Assembly: GCA_017511405.1 (NCBI GenBank)
Contig: JAFWKB010000007.1
Coordinates: 1 to 12,955, forward strand
Length of the DNA: 12,955 nt
Direction of reading: 5' to 3'
From: Candidatus Saccharimonadota bacterium
GTDB taxonomy: Bacteria; Patescibacteriota; Saccharimonadia; Saccharimonadales; Saccharimonadaceae
The notes beneath the pieces were generated by a model. That model saw only the letters and a program-made list of their open reading frames with translations, did no database searches and was not told the DNA's origin. Made by a program: the position numbers and the translations under genes. Numbering within the stretch: the stretch's first letter is position 1; the number at the start of each line of letters is the position of its first letter. Positions 1 through 6,060 of this stretch are shown here, in pieces.

Positions 1-91
1 ATTAAAGCCAAACTAAGTTTTGCAATGTTTGCAAGCATATATATATTATATATGATGTGAGGTCTTTTGAAAAGAAAAACCTGACAATAAA
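1..91. other. AT-rich non-coding stretch
   Basis: No gene is visible here. The stretch holds two TTGCAA words (within 18-35) followed by an alternating AT tract (about 38-53), and an imperfect hairpin with arms AGGTCTTTT and AAAAAACCT around 60-82. The TTGCAA words plus AT tract resemble the stretch at 6162-6204. It lies beyond the terminator of the minus-strand tRNA operon, so it may belong to a neighbouring gene outside the window. Confidence 0.4.
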
Positions 92-113
92 AAATTCCCC
101 TTCGGGGATTTTT
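92..113 (-). terminator. Rho-independent terminator of the tRNA-Val/tRNA-Lys operon
   Basis: A short GC stem TCCCC/GGGGA closes around a TTC or TTCG loop and is flanked by A-runs on one side and T-runs on the other, so it reads as an intrinsic terminator on both strands. It sits 8 nt beyond the 3' end of the minus-strand tRNA-Lys, which makes termination of that operon its likely job. Confidence 0.8.
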
Positions 114-121
114 TATGATTC

Positions 122-198
122 TGGTGAGCCGGGAGAGGCTCGAACTCTCGACACCGGGCTTAAAAGGCCCGTGCTCTAACCAACTGAGCTACCGGCCC
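122..198 (-). tRNA. tRNA-Lys(TTT)
   Basis: The minus strand folds as a full cloverleaf. The acceptor stem is GGGCCGG/CCGGCTC with one G-T wobble, the D arm is GCTCAGTTGGTTAGAGC, and the anticodon stem CGGGC/GCCCG encloses the loop CTTTTAA with anticodon TTT. The T loop is TTCGAGC. The CCA end is encoded in the gene (122-124). It is the second gene of a two-tRNA operon; the spacer before it contains an extra copy of its first 17 nt plus one upstream base. Confidence 0.97.
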
Positions 199-232
199 AT
201 AACGGGCTTCCCGGAGCAAACTAGGCTTCCGG

Positions 233-275
233 TCTGTATGAATTTTCCTGGAGCACTTGCTCTGTATCAATTTTC
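233..275. repeat. Pair of 15-bp imperfect direct repeats in the tRNA spacer
   Basis: TCTGTATGAATTTTC (233-247) and TCTGTATCAATTTTC (261-275) differ by one base and are 28 bp apart. Each is followed within a few bases by a small inverted repeat (GAGCACTTGCTC at 251-262; GGCGTCAAGCGCC at 279-291), so the unit 'repeat plus hairpin' occurs twice. Confidence 0.8.
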
Positions 276-298
276 TCGGCGTCAAGCGCCTCGGACAG

Positions 299-316
299 AA
301 CTGAGCTACCGGCCCA
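299..316 (-). repeat. 18-bp copy of the tRNA-Lys 5' end
   Basis: The 18 bases 299-316 (AACTGAGCTACCGGCCCA on the plus strand) are identical to 182-199, which cover the D-stem start, the acceptor strand and one base before tRNA-Lys. The copies are 117 bp apart in direct orientation. No integrase or other mobile gene is near. Confidence 0.9.
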
Positions 317-327
317 GAAATTTTAAA

Positions 328-404
328 TGGTGGACTCTAGAGGACTCGAACCTCTGACCTTTTCTACGTCAAAGAAACGCTCTAGCCAACTGAGCTAAGA
401 GTCC
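328..404 (-). tRNA. tRNA-Val(GAC)
   Basis: The minus strand gives a complete cloverleaf: a perfect 7-bp acceptor stem GGACTCT/AGAGTCC, D arm GCTCAGTTGGCTAGAGC, anticodon stem TTTCT/AGAAA with loop TTGACGT (anticodon GAC), and T arm AGAGG/CCTCT around TTCGAGT. CCA is encoded at 328-330. It is the first gene of the two-tRNA operon and lies directly downstream of a consensus-like promoter. Confidence 0.97.
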
Positions 405-419
405 GTAGGCCTAGTTGTT

Positions 420-448
420 ATATTAGCACACTTTCTCAAAGTAAGCAA
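420..448 (-). promoter_or_regulatory. Sigma-70-type promoter of the tRNA operon
   Basis: On the minus strand TTGCTT (443-448) is separated by exactly 17 nt from TAATAT (420-425). The -10 box ends 15 nt before the first base of tRNA-Val, leaving a short 5' leader for RNase P to remove. Confidence 0.8.
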
Positions 449-464
449 GCCTAAACTTTAAAGC

Positions 465-503
465 AAAACGGGCACCCTCGCAGTTATAATGGTGCCCGTT
501 TTT
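465..503 (-). terminator. Rho-independent terminator after the surface-protein gene
   Basis: Arms AAAACGGGCACC (465-476) and GGTGCCCGTTTT (491-502) form a strong stem with a 14-nt loop and flanking A/T runs. It lies 13 nt past the stop of the minus-strand gene ending at 516 and so probably ends the surface locus. It could also stop plus-strand transcription. Confidence 0.85.
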
Positions 504-515
504 ATTTAATCAGTT

Positions 516-1592
516 CTAACGTCGATTTCGATAATTCTTGCGATAGTCTTTTTTCTTGTTGTGGCTAATAACTACGAATCCTATGATTACAGCGGCCGTA
601 AAGACAATGATTCCCGTTATAACATAATCGCTCTTAGTTATGTTGAGATTTCCGAGGAATCCACCCGTATCCGGCACATCAGGAGTACTTGGTTGAGCGT
701 AAGTAACTTTGAATGTGTCGTAAGGCGATTCCATGATTTCTCCGTCGAGATCATAAGCGAGTATTTTAACGTAGTAATCGCCGCTCGCTAGCCCCATTGC
801 TCCAAATGGCAATGTAAGCGATTGCTTACCCTCGGCATATCCTTCTTGATCTTCGTTTTCTAGAATAATCGGTTCTTTCGATAGGAGTTTACCGTTCTTG
901 TCGTATATTTCTAATCCGAGTTTAGCGACATCTTGATCGTAATATACGTCGATTTCAGGATCGCCATTTACTTCATCGGCGCCGGTTTGAACTAAATAAG
1001 CTGGGACATAGTAGAATTCGATTTCGTCAGTTGCATAGCCAACTGGACTATAGCTTTCGGCGAGAAGCCAGTAGTGATTGTAAACTAGTTTTTCATTATC
1101 GATAGGGGCAAAGAATCCACCAAATAACATTGGGCTAGTAGTTCGAGTAGCTACACAATTTGGAATATCATATTGAGTTTCGTTAAATTTGATTTTACAA
1201 ATTGCGAGATCGATATCATATTCTTGGGTTCCCGAAGCATAATCAAAAGTTGGATCAAGATCAGGCGGGATAACTTCTTCAAGTGGAATTTCTTTGAGTA
1301 TTACCTCGCCAGTGTCTGAATCTTCGGCGTAGTATTTTAGCGTTAACTTAATGTTGCTTGAGTTTTCGTAATCAAATTTAAATTTGAAAAATGGCGACGC
1401 CTGGACGTGAGAATCTCCCGGCGATGTAAATTTGATTGCTGGATATTGGTCATAGACCGTAACCCTAATAACGTCCGTATGGGCGTCAGACTGCGCAGAA
1501 GCTTTTTCTGGCAGAAAAATGGCAACTGTTGTCATAACGGCGACAATAGCTAGACATACAGCGCCAAAAAGCTTTTTTCTTGTTTTTGACAT
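516..1592 (-). CDS. Secreted surface protein with PDTGG motif and C-terminal membrane anchor
   Basis: 358 residues. The N-terminus is a classical signal peptide (KTRKK, then a hydrophobic run, then ASA at 31-33; predicted cut 33/34). The body is rich in beta-prone, Tyr- and Asp-rich sequence that I do not recognise as a named domain; it carries one cysteine pair (C132, C146). The C-terminus has Pro-rich QPSTPDVPDTGG (to 311), then LNITKSDY, a membrane segment at about 324-343 and a basic tail (HNKKKDYRKNYRNRR). This order resembles an LPXTG sorting signal, but there is no Leu-Pro-X-Thr-Gly and the membrane segment starts about 14 residues after the motif, so a retained membrane anchor is equally likely. 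It is the last gene of the DUF916-like cluster, 67 nt after the previous gene, with only a weak ribosome site (GAG). I infer a surface-exposed partner of the upstream WxL-like system. Confidence 0.8.
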   Translation of the reverse strand: MSKTRKKLFGAVCLAIVAVMTTVAIFLPEKASAQSDAHTDVIRVTVYDQYPAIKFTSPGDSHVQASPFFKFKFDYENSSNIKLTLKYYAEDSDTGEVILKEIPLEEVIPPDLDPTFDYASGTQEYDIDLAICKIKFNETQYDIPNCVATRTTSPMLFGGFFAPIDNEKLVYNHYWLLAESYSPVGYATDEIEFYYVPAYLVQTGADEVNGDPEIDVYYDQDVAKLGLEIYDKNGKLLSKEPIILENEDQEGYAEGKQSLTLPFGAMGLASGDYYVKILAYDLDGEIMESPYDTFKVTYAQPSTPDVPDTGGFLGNLNITKSDYVITGIIVFTAAVIIGFVVISHNKKKDYRKNYRNRR

Positions 1593-1659
1593 AACTCTAC
1601 ACTCGCTTTTTTATTTTTAGTTTTTGTTTGGATTCGCAGTTGTTCTTTAGAGACTCTCT

Positions 1660-2607
1660 CTACACAACGAGTCTCGACGAACGTTCTTTACGTTTCCTTA
1701 TTAGCATTATAGTCCAAACGATTATGCTTGTCAATAGGAAAAGCACAATTATTATCATGAAGGCTGGCATTATCATAACTATACTAGTGCCTTCCCTAGT
1801 GACGTCGAGCGCCTCGACACTAAATTTTACGCGATAAATTCCGAAAAGCGGCGTATCTCCCCAACTTGTTTTAAATTTTCTTTCGGTCTCTGGAAGAACT
1901 GCAAAATTATCTTTGTAAGAATAGATAGTTTTTCCAAAAAGCGTTTTGACTTCGAGCTGATAAGACGTAAGAAAATCAGTATTTCCGCTATTTTTTACTT
2001 TAGTATCGGCTTCAATGTTCCCCATAGTGAAAAACTTAGTGAGGGAAAAATCAGTAATTTCTGCTATATTCTCGGTATTCCCGTGACCATGGCCAAGAAT
2101 AATAAGACTGACCCTTGAGTGAGAGTCGAGGCCAACCGACAAATTGTCGTTTCCAGAATCGCCGTCTGAGACACTTTCAGCATAAATCACACAGTACTGA
2201 CCACCTTCGGGAAAGCCTTCAGGCACACTGACACGATAGATAATATTACGTTTTTCGCCAGCTTTAAGCGACAAGGTTGGCTCTCTGACGAATGAGCCCG
2301 AATCATCTTGGAAGGTGATCCATCTTTGAATCTGGTTGTAACTCGTCTCTGAAGACAAGTCGGCATCGTAGTTTTCGTTAGTGACATTGTATGGGCCAGT
2401 ATAGAGTTTAAAAGAAAAATCTTCATCGCCGGTGTTTTCTAATGTAAACTGGTAGTTTTGAGCTTTGCCCGCTTTAATATAGACTTCGGTAGCAACGGGA
2501 GAAATTTTCATGACTGCGCCGGCGGCTTTAACTGGAGATGGACGAAAAATTATAAGTGAGAATAAAAGCAGAATGAGTATTTTAAGTATGGTCTTTGGCT
2601 GTTTCAT
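1660..2607 (-). CDS. DUF916/WxLIP-like membrane-anchored surface protein (third copy)
   Basis: 315 residues. Signal peptide 1-28 (cut after VKA), an extracellular part with two beta-sandwich-like halves, one membrane segment at about 277-303 and a short basic cytoplasmic end (IRKRKERSSRLVV). It shares landmarks with the genes ending at 2613 and 4450: YNQIQRWITFQ (90-100), VPEGFPEGGQY (128-138), SGNTD (207-211) and a W-x-D-T-P-x-F-G block (249-256). These landmarks fit proteins that in Firmicutes combine a DUF916 peptidoglycan-binding half with a DUF3324 WxL-binding half. An unusual HGHG (173-176) lies between the halves. It starts 5 nt after the previous gene, with AAGG inside that gene's last codons as ribosome site, so the two are surely co-transcribed. 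Role inferred: membrane tether or scaffold for the secreted WxL-like proteins. The family call is from motifs only. Confidence 0.8.
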   Translation of the reverse strand: MKQPKTILKILILLLFSLIIFRPSPVKAAGAVMKISPVATEVYIKAGKAQNYQFTLENTGDEDFSFKLYTGPYNVTNENYDADLSSETSYNQIQRWITFQDDSGSFVREPTLSLKAGEKRNIIYRVSVPEGFPEGGQYCVIYAESVSDGDSGNDNLSVGLDSHSRVSLIILGHGHGNTENIAEITDFSLTKFFTMGNIEADTKVKNSGNTDFLTSYQLEVKTLFGKTIYSYKDNFAVLPETERKFKTSWGDTPLFGIYRVKFSVEALDVTREGTSIVMIMPAFMIIIVLFLLTSIIVWTIMLIRKRKERSSRLVV

Positions 2608-2612
2608 GAAAA

Positions 2613-3590
2613 TTAACCTTGGATATTAAACTTTTCTGAACTTCCTTGATTGTTTTTGGAGTTGTTACGCGTATGGCGATTTTCATTCTTGCCAGAAATT
2701 ATCCTAAATATGATAGCGATGAAAATTAAGGCGATAATTGCGATGAACCAGATTGGGCAGACGATAATTGTATAAACCTTCGTGTTAGCGTCATTAGCCT
2801 CGGGAAGCTCAGTTACGAGTGTCGCTCTTAAAACTCCGAGTCTCGGAACATTATTCCAAGAAACTGATAATTCCCTTTCTGTGTTCGGGAGAAGCTTTTT
2901 CTCAACTGGATCGCTCGTACCGTCATAAATAACTTGACCAGAGAAATAATTCTCAATTTTCAGAGACATTCTTGCAGACATATCAATGTTGCCATTGTTC
3001 GTAAAGACTGCCGAGGCAGAAACCGGCGGGTTAAGGAGAAACTTAGGAGCTTTAATATCTTTAATCTCTCCGGAAATACGAGTATCTCCAGAAACTCGTG
3101 CGGAAATAATGAGACCGATACGAGCAGAATCTTGAATCGAATCGCCGTTTGATATGTCTTTAGCCTCAGCAAAAATAACCGCATATTGACCGCCGCCAGG
3201 AACATCTTTCGGAACAGTAATTGTATAGTTGATAATTTCAGAATGATTAGGCTCGAGAGTACCTTCTTCTTGCCCAGATTCAATTGTAATCCAGTCGGTA
3301 ATTTGAGTGTATGCGTTTTTTACACTATAAATCGGAGCATAATCTATATCGTTAACTGAATATGGGTTTATATTTATTTTGTATTCGAGCGTACTCGAAC
3401 CGTTATTGGTAATTGTAAAGTTATTTTCATAGACAGCTCCAGGATCAAGTTCCATGTCTTGAATTGAAGGCGCCATTTGAAGATGGATGCCAGTTTTTTC
3501 TTCGGCGAAGACAGAATTAGTCCCCCAGAAAGCAAAAAAAGAACAGATTAATAATCCAAACAAACTAAGCTTTTGATGTCGTTTTAGCAC
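2613..3590 (-). CDS. DUF916/WxLIP-like membrane-anchored surface protein (second copy)
   Basis: 325 residues. Signal peptide 1-29 (cut after VFA), then the DUF916-like half starting MAPSIQDMELDPG (39-51), with YTQITDWITIE (94-104) and VPKDVPGGGQY (126-136). The second half has TNNGNID (197-203) and SWNNVPRLGV (244-253). A membrane segment at about 275-297 begins with VCPIWF, matching VCPVWF in the copy ending at 4450. The cytoplasmic tail is long, polar and Asn/Gln-rich (300-325), unlike the other two copies. The start is GTG (3590), the only start after a perfect AGGAGGT; no ATG lies in frame nearby. It is the first gene after a hairpin terminator and leads a three-gene unit with the genes ending at 1660 and 516. 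Likely role, inferred: anchoring the WxL-like secreted proteins at the cell envelope. Confidence 0.82.
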   Translation of the reverse strand: MLKRHQKLSLFGLLICSFFAFWGTNSVFAEEKTGIHLQMAPSIQDMELDPGAVYENNFTITNNGSSTLEYKININPYSVNDIDYAPIYSVKNAYTQITDWITIESGQEEGTLEPNHSEIINYTITVPKDVPGGGQYAVIFAEAKDISNGDSIQDSARIGLIISARVSGDTRISGEIKDIKAPKFLLNPPVSASAVFTNNGNIDMSARMSLKIENYFSGQVIYDGTSDPVEKKLLPNTERELSVSWNNVPRLGVLRATLVTELPEANDANTKVYTIIVCPIWFIAIIALIFIAIIFRIISGKNENRHTRNNSKNNQGSSEKFNIQG

Positions 3591-3593
3591 ATT

Positions 3594-3600
3594 ACCTCCT
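3594..3600 (-). promoter_or_regulatory. Perfect Shine-Dalgarno AGGAGGT deciding a GTG start
   Basis: AGGAGGT lies 3 nt before GTG (3590-3588). An overlapping ATG one base earlier is followed immediately by TGC TAA and cannot be the start, so GTG is used despite the tight spacing. Confidence 0.8.
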
Positions 3601-3617
3601 AAACTTTTGCTTTCTAT

Positions 3618-3646
3618 ATTATAAATGAGAATGAATAAAAAAACAA
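3618..3646 (-). promoter_or_regulatory. Putative promoter overlapping the upstream terminator
   Basis: On the minus strand a perfect TATAAT (3618-3623) is preceded by 17 nt and TTGTTT (3641-3646). The -35 element lies in the 3' arm and T-tract of the terminator hairpin of the preceding gene. The -35 match is weak, so this is less certain than the other two promoters of the locus. Confidence 0.55.
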
Positions 3647-3666
3647 CCGCGTTTTTTGCGGTTGTT
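3635..3666 (-). terminator. Rho-independent terminator after the second WxL-like gene
   Basis: A perfect 9-bp stem AACAACCGC (3642-3650) / GCGGTTGTT (3658-3666) with a 7-nt loop is followed on the minus strand by seven T (3635-3641). It lies 17 nt past the stop of the gene ending at 3684 and should end most transcripts from the promoter at 4415-4443. Confidence 0.92.
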
Positions 3667-3683
3667 TTTTATTCTATACTAGA

Positions 3684-4352
3684 TTAGAATGAAGCCGTAG
3701 CGGTGTAGATAACTTCACCTTCGTAAACACCAGCTGGTTGAGTTTCGGAAGTTGCGATACCGAAGTTTACGTAAACCTTATCATCAAATGCAGCGTGAAC
3801 TGAGCTTCCTTGAGACAAGAGGGTGTCAGCAGTAGCGCTATTAGCTTTTACCTTAGTCCAAGATGCTGAACTATAGTCACCTTTGATGCTTGCGCTTTGA
3901 TCGGATGCTGGGGTTGTTGATGTTCTGTAGGCCCAAGAAGAAGTTCCGTGTTGGACGCTCGTGCTAGCAGGGATATTGACATCGTCGTCGTAGCGAGCAG
4001 CAGCACCGAACTCTTTGCTAGAATCAGCAACATAGCGAAGGCTATCATATGCATTGTTCGAACCCATAGTGAGAGTATAGCCACTATAAGCGTTTCCTTT
4101 AACCTCAACTACGTGTTCAAGATCGGTGTTTTCATTGTCTTTGTTGACGGCGAGAGTTTGAGAAATGTCAGTTTTGGTGAGGGTAACGTTTGGAGTAACA
4201 CTAAGCTGAAAGGTATTTTCGACAGTTGCGCGGATAACTTGAGTATTGCTTTGTGGGTTAGTCACATCAGCGAAAGTGGTTAACGGAAGAGCAGCGGAAC
4301 CAATTCCAGCTACGACACCAAGAGCAGCAACAATATTTTTTGTTTTAACCAT
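3684..4352 (-). CDS. Secreted WxL-like surface protein (second copy)
   Basis: 222 residues with a signal peptide (cut after TFA, 27-29) and no membrane anchor or cysteine. The mature part is rich in Ser, Thr, Ala and Asn and looks all-beta, with GYTLTMGS (91-98), SWAYR (139-143) and the terminal AGVYEGEVIYTATASF. The end resembles the C-terminal WxL signature (AGTYxGxVxWTL) of Firmicutes proteins with Tyr in place of Trp, so I call it WxL-like, not WxL. It has its own strong promoter, a purine-rich ribosome site (AAGGA, 7 nt spacing) and its own terminator, which suggests high monocistronic expression as for a major surface protein. DUF916-like genes on both sides support an envelope-attached role. 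Function unproven. Confidence 0.8.
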   Translation of the reverse strand: MVKTKNIVAALGVVAGIGSAALPLTTFADVTNPQSNTQVIRATVENTFQLSVTPNVTLTKTDISQTLAVNKDNENTDLEHVVEVKGNAYSGYTLTMGSNNAYDSLRYVADSSKEFGAAARYDDDVNIPASTSVQHGTSSWAYRTSTTPASDQSASIKGDYSSASWTKVKANSATADTLLSQGSSVHAAFDDKVYVNFGIATSETQPAGVYEGEVIYTATASF

Positions 4353-4414
4353 TTTATTTTCCTTTTTTTGTTAGGTTTTGTATTTATATTTATTTATGAC
4401 CTTTTGTACTTTTA

Positions 4415-4443
4415 ATTTTACGCTTATGGTTTTCAAAAGTCAA
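4415..4443 (-). promoter_or_regulatory. Strong promoter of the second WxL-like gene
   Basis: TTGACT (4438-4443), 17 nt, TAAAAT (4415-4420) on the minus strand, both boxes identical to the promoter at 6061-6089. The -35 box starts only 6 nt after the stop codon of the previous gene, with no terminator between, so read-through from upstream is also possible. Predicted leader about 55 nt. Confidence 0.82.
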
Positions 4444-4449
4444 TACTTT

Positions 4450-5307
4450 TTAAGACTTTTTTACTTTTTTCGTTTTTTTATTCTGATGAATGCTCTCTAC
4501 GATGTAAACAACTATCGAGGTAAAAAAGAAGATTACGAGCACCATAAACCAAACAGGGCAAACAAGAGTGATTTGTTCTTTTGTATCAACGTGGTCTACA
4601 AATCTTATTTCCTGAACAACTTTATAAACTCCGAGTTTAGGAGTTTCTTGCCACGAGCGCTCAGAATAATGGGTAGTTCCAGGAATGATGAGGCTCGTAT
4701 CGGGATTTTCTTCATTAGTGTAGACCTCCTGGTCAGATAATAACGGAAAAACTTTGAGAACGAAGGTTGCCGGCGCATGGACATTGCCAGTGTTCTCGAC
4801 CGCAGAGGAAACATTGATGGGAGAATTCAGAAAAAATGGTTTGACCGTGTTTTCTAGGATTTTCCCTTCTTTGCGGGTTTCTCCTTCTACGCTAGAATAG
4901 AGAAGCATTGCGATTTGACTATTATTGATTACGGAAACGCCAATCTGCTGTTCTTGATTCTCTGGTGCCTTTTGTTTGACAAGAAAGGCTGCGTACTGAC
5001 TTCCGTTCGGAGCATCCTCTGGAACATTGATATGATATTTTATTTCTTGCTTTTCGTCGCTAGTGACGGTCCCGATAGGGTTTTCAATTTCAATCCATTT
5101 TGTAATTTGATTATAATCGAGCGGATAGTCAAAATAGATTTCATATGTATCGTTCTCGAAACTTAACGGCGCAACGCTAATTTCATAATCTATGCCATTT
5201 TCAGTATCGGTGGTTAAAACAAAAAAACTCCCCTCGTAAGTTTCGCCTTTTTTGAGTTCAATATCTTGAATTCCGGGAGAAATAGCAAGGGAGAGATTTT
5301 GAGTCAT
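4450..5307 (-). CDS. DUF916/WxLIP-like membrane protein lacking a signal peptide (first copy)
   Basis: 285 residues. It begins directly with the mature DUF916-like part: LAISPGIQDIELKKG (7-21) aligns with MAPSIQDMELDPG at residue 39 of the copy ending at 2613. The other family landmarks are present: YNQITKWIEIE (65-75), VPEDAPNGSQY (95-105), ENTGNVH (171-177), SWQETPKLGVY (218-228), a membrane segment at about 246-270 starting VCPVWF, and a Lys-rich tail. No signal peptide exists, and an in-frame TAA 15 nt upstream of the ATG rules out an upstream start in this frame. Yet the positive C-terminal tail predicts an outside N-terminus. The ATG follows the previous stop with one base between (TAA-A-ATG) and has no Shine-Dalgarno, so translation is probably coupled. 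It may be exported by another route, fused by frameshifting to the preceding secreted protein, or be non-functional. Confidence 0.8.
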   Translation of the reverse strand: MTQNLSLAISPGIQDIELKKGETYEGSFFVLTTDTENGIDYEISVAPLSFENDTYEIYFDYPLDYNQITKWIEIENPIGTVTSDEKQEIKYHINVPEDAPNGSQYAAFLVKQKAPENQEQQIGVSVINNSQIAMLLYSSVEGETRKEGKILENTVKPFFLNSPINVSSAVENTGNVHAPATFVLKVFPLLSDQEVYTNEENPDTSLIIPGTTHYSERSWQETPKLGVYKVVQEIRFVDHVDTKEQITLVCPVWFMVLVIFFFTSIVVYIVESIHQNKKTKKVKKS

Positions 5308-5308
5308 T

Positions 5309-6028
5309 TTAGTTTGTGTTTACATGGAGAGTATAGGTAACTTCGCCAGAATAAGTTCCGGCAACTGCGTCCATACCAGCAGTGAAACCGTATTGAACTT
5401 TGAAACTCTCAGCCCCGATATAAGTGCTATCGCCGCTAATGGTGCGGAAGGTATTACCAGAAACAACGTTTGTATCTGTGGCAGGAACGTTATTAAAATC
5501 ACTATACCCAAGGGCCGTTGCAGTAGGAGCAAAAGTGGAACCGCTCACGGTTTTAGAGATAGGAACGATTTTCATGAGCCAGTTAGCGGATGTTCCAGAA
5601 AGTGCATTGGTGGCGTCAGACTTAATCTTGAAATTATTGTTCGGGTCGCTCGGGTTCATTGTAGCGTAGCCACCGGATACGTTCGTAGAAACAGCAGAAA
5701 CGGTCCAACCATTCGAACAGTCACCGGCATAAGTTGTGCTGGAAAGATAATTGCAAATAACTTCATAGGTCGTTATCCCAAATTGATTAGTCGAGCCCAT
5801 GAGCGAGAAAGTACCGGAATAAGTATTAGTCGAAGAATCGTAGGTGGTGACACCTGTATCGATTTCGTGATTAGTAGCGGTGAAGCCTAGCAAGCCGTCA
5901 ACAGTAGCAGCAACATTTACGGAGCTTTGAACTAAGGCCCTGTCGGCAAAGGAAGCTTGAGGGAGAGCCACAAGTGACGCTCCGAGTAGCACGCTAGAAC
6001 ATATTACTAGTCTTGCAGACTTTAGCAT
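5309..6028 (-). CDS. Secreted WxL-like surface protein (first copy)
   Basis: 239 residues with a signal peptide (cut after SFA, 26-28), no membrane anchor and an all-beta, Ser/Thr/Asn-rich mature part. GWTVSAVS (107-114) and the terminal AGTYSGEVTYTLHVNTN match the layout of the copy ending at 3684; YTL replaces the WTL of canonical C-terminal WxL motifs. Two mature cysteines (C92, C104) frame a short loop and could form a disulfide, which the other copy cannot. ATG at 6028 is chosen for the strong GAGGTGA ribosome site 8 nt upstream and the immediate signal peptide. It is the first gene of the locus, with a strong promoter, and is coupled to a DUF916-like gene by TAA-A-ATG. A secreted structural or adhesive envelope protein is inferred. 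Confidence 0.8.
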   Translation of the reverse strand: MLKSARLVICSSVLLGASLVALPQASFADRALVQSSVNVAATVDGLLGFTATNHEIDTGVTTYDSSTNTYSGTFSLMGSTNQFGITTYEVICNYLSSTTYAGDCSNGWTVSAVSTNVSGGYATMNPSDPNNNFKIKSDATNALSGTSANWLMKIVPISKTVSGSTFAPTATALGYSDFNNVPATDTNVVSGNTFRTISGDSTYIGAESFKVQYGFTAGMDAVAGTYSGEVTYTLHVNTN

Positions 6029-6036
6029 TTAATTAT

Positions 6037-6043
6037 TCACCTC
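6037..6043 (-). promoter_or_regulatory. Strong ribosome binding site of the first WxL-like gene
   Basis: GAGGTGA with 8 nt spacing to ATG (6028), the best-spaced Shine-Dalgarno in the window. It fixes the start of the gene and fits high expression. Confidence 0.8.
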
Positions 6044-6060
6044 GTTTTAGTTCTGTGTCT

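Larger units (their letters stand above)
200..316 (-). other. Structured tRNA spacer with a truncated tRNA-Lys-like 5' end
   Basis: Read on the minus strand, this spacer between tRNA-Val and tRNA-Lys opens with TGGGCCGGTAGCTCAGTT, identical to the start of tRNA-Lys, and then departs from any tRNA. It contains two small hairpins (GGCG/CGCC at 279-291 and GAGC/GCTC at 251-262) and a near-perfect 15-nt direct repeat. The tRNA-like 5' end (308-315) can pair with ACCGG-AA-GCC at 224-233 and would close a roughly 92-nt structure over both hairpins. It lacks an anticodon arm and a T loop, so it is not a working tRNA. It could be a decayed tRNA copy, a processing element or a small RNA. Only the sequence repeats and pairings are seen; function is unknown. 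Confidence 0.5.

Noticed and set aside
182..316. Integration site of a mobile element marked by the tRNA-Lys duplication
   Set aside because: The copy covers the tRNA 5' end instead of the anticodon or T arm usually used by integrases, the interval is only 117 bp, and no integrase is present.
200..316. Self-splicing intron in a tRNA
   Set aside because: Both flanking tRNAs are complete without it, and the element is too short and lacks a second tRNA half.
115..357. 80-residue plus-strand open frame at the tRNA cluster
   Set aside because: It runs antisense through tRNA-Lys and the tRNA spacer into tRNA-Val; the open frame is a by-product of tRNA sequence.
1593..1659. Hairpin AGAGAGTCTCT between two surface genes as a terminator
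   Set aside because: The stem is about five base pairs with almost no loop and no T-run follows on the minus strand.
5324..5890. 188-residue plus-strand frame opposite the first WxL-like gene
   Set aside because: It is fully antisense to a gene with promoter, ribosome site and signal peptide; the translation is Ile/Gly/Arg-rich with no recognisable domain and no ribosome site of its own.
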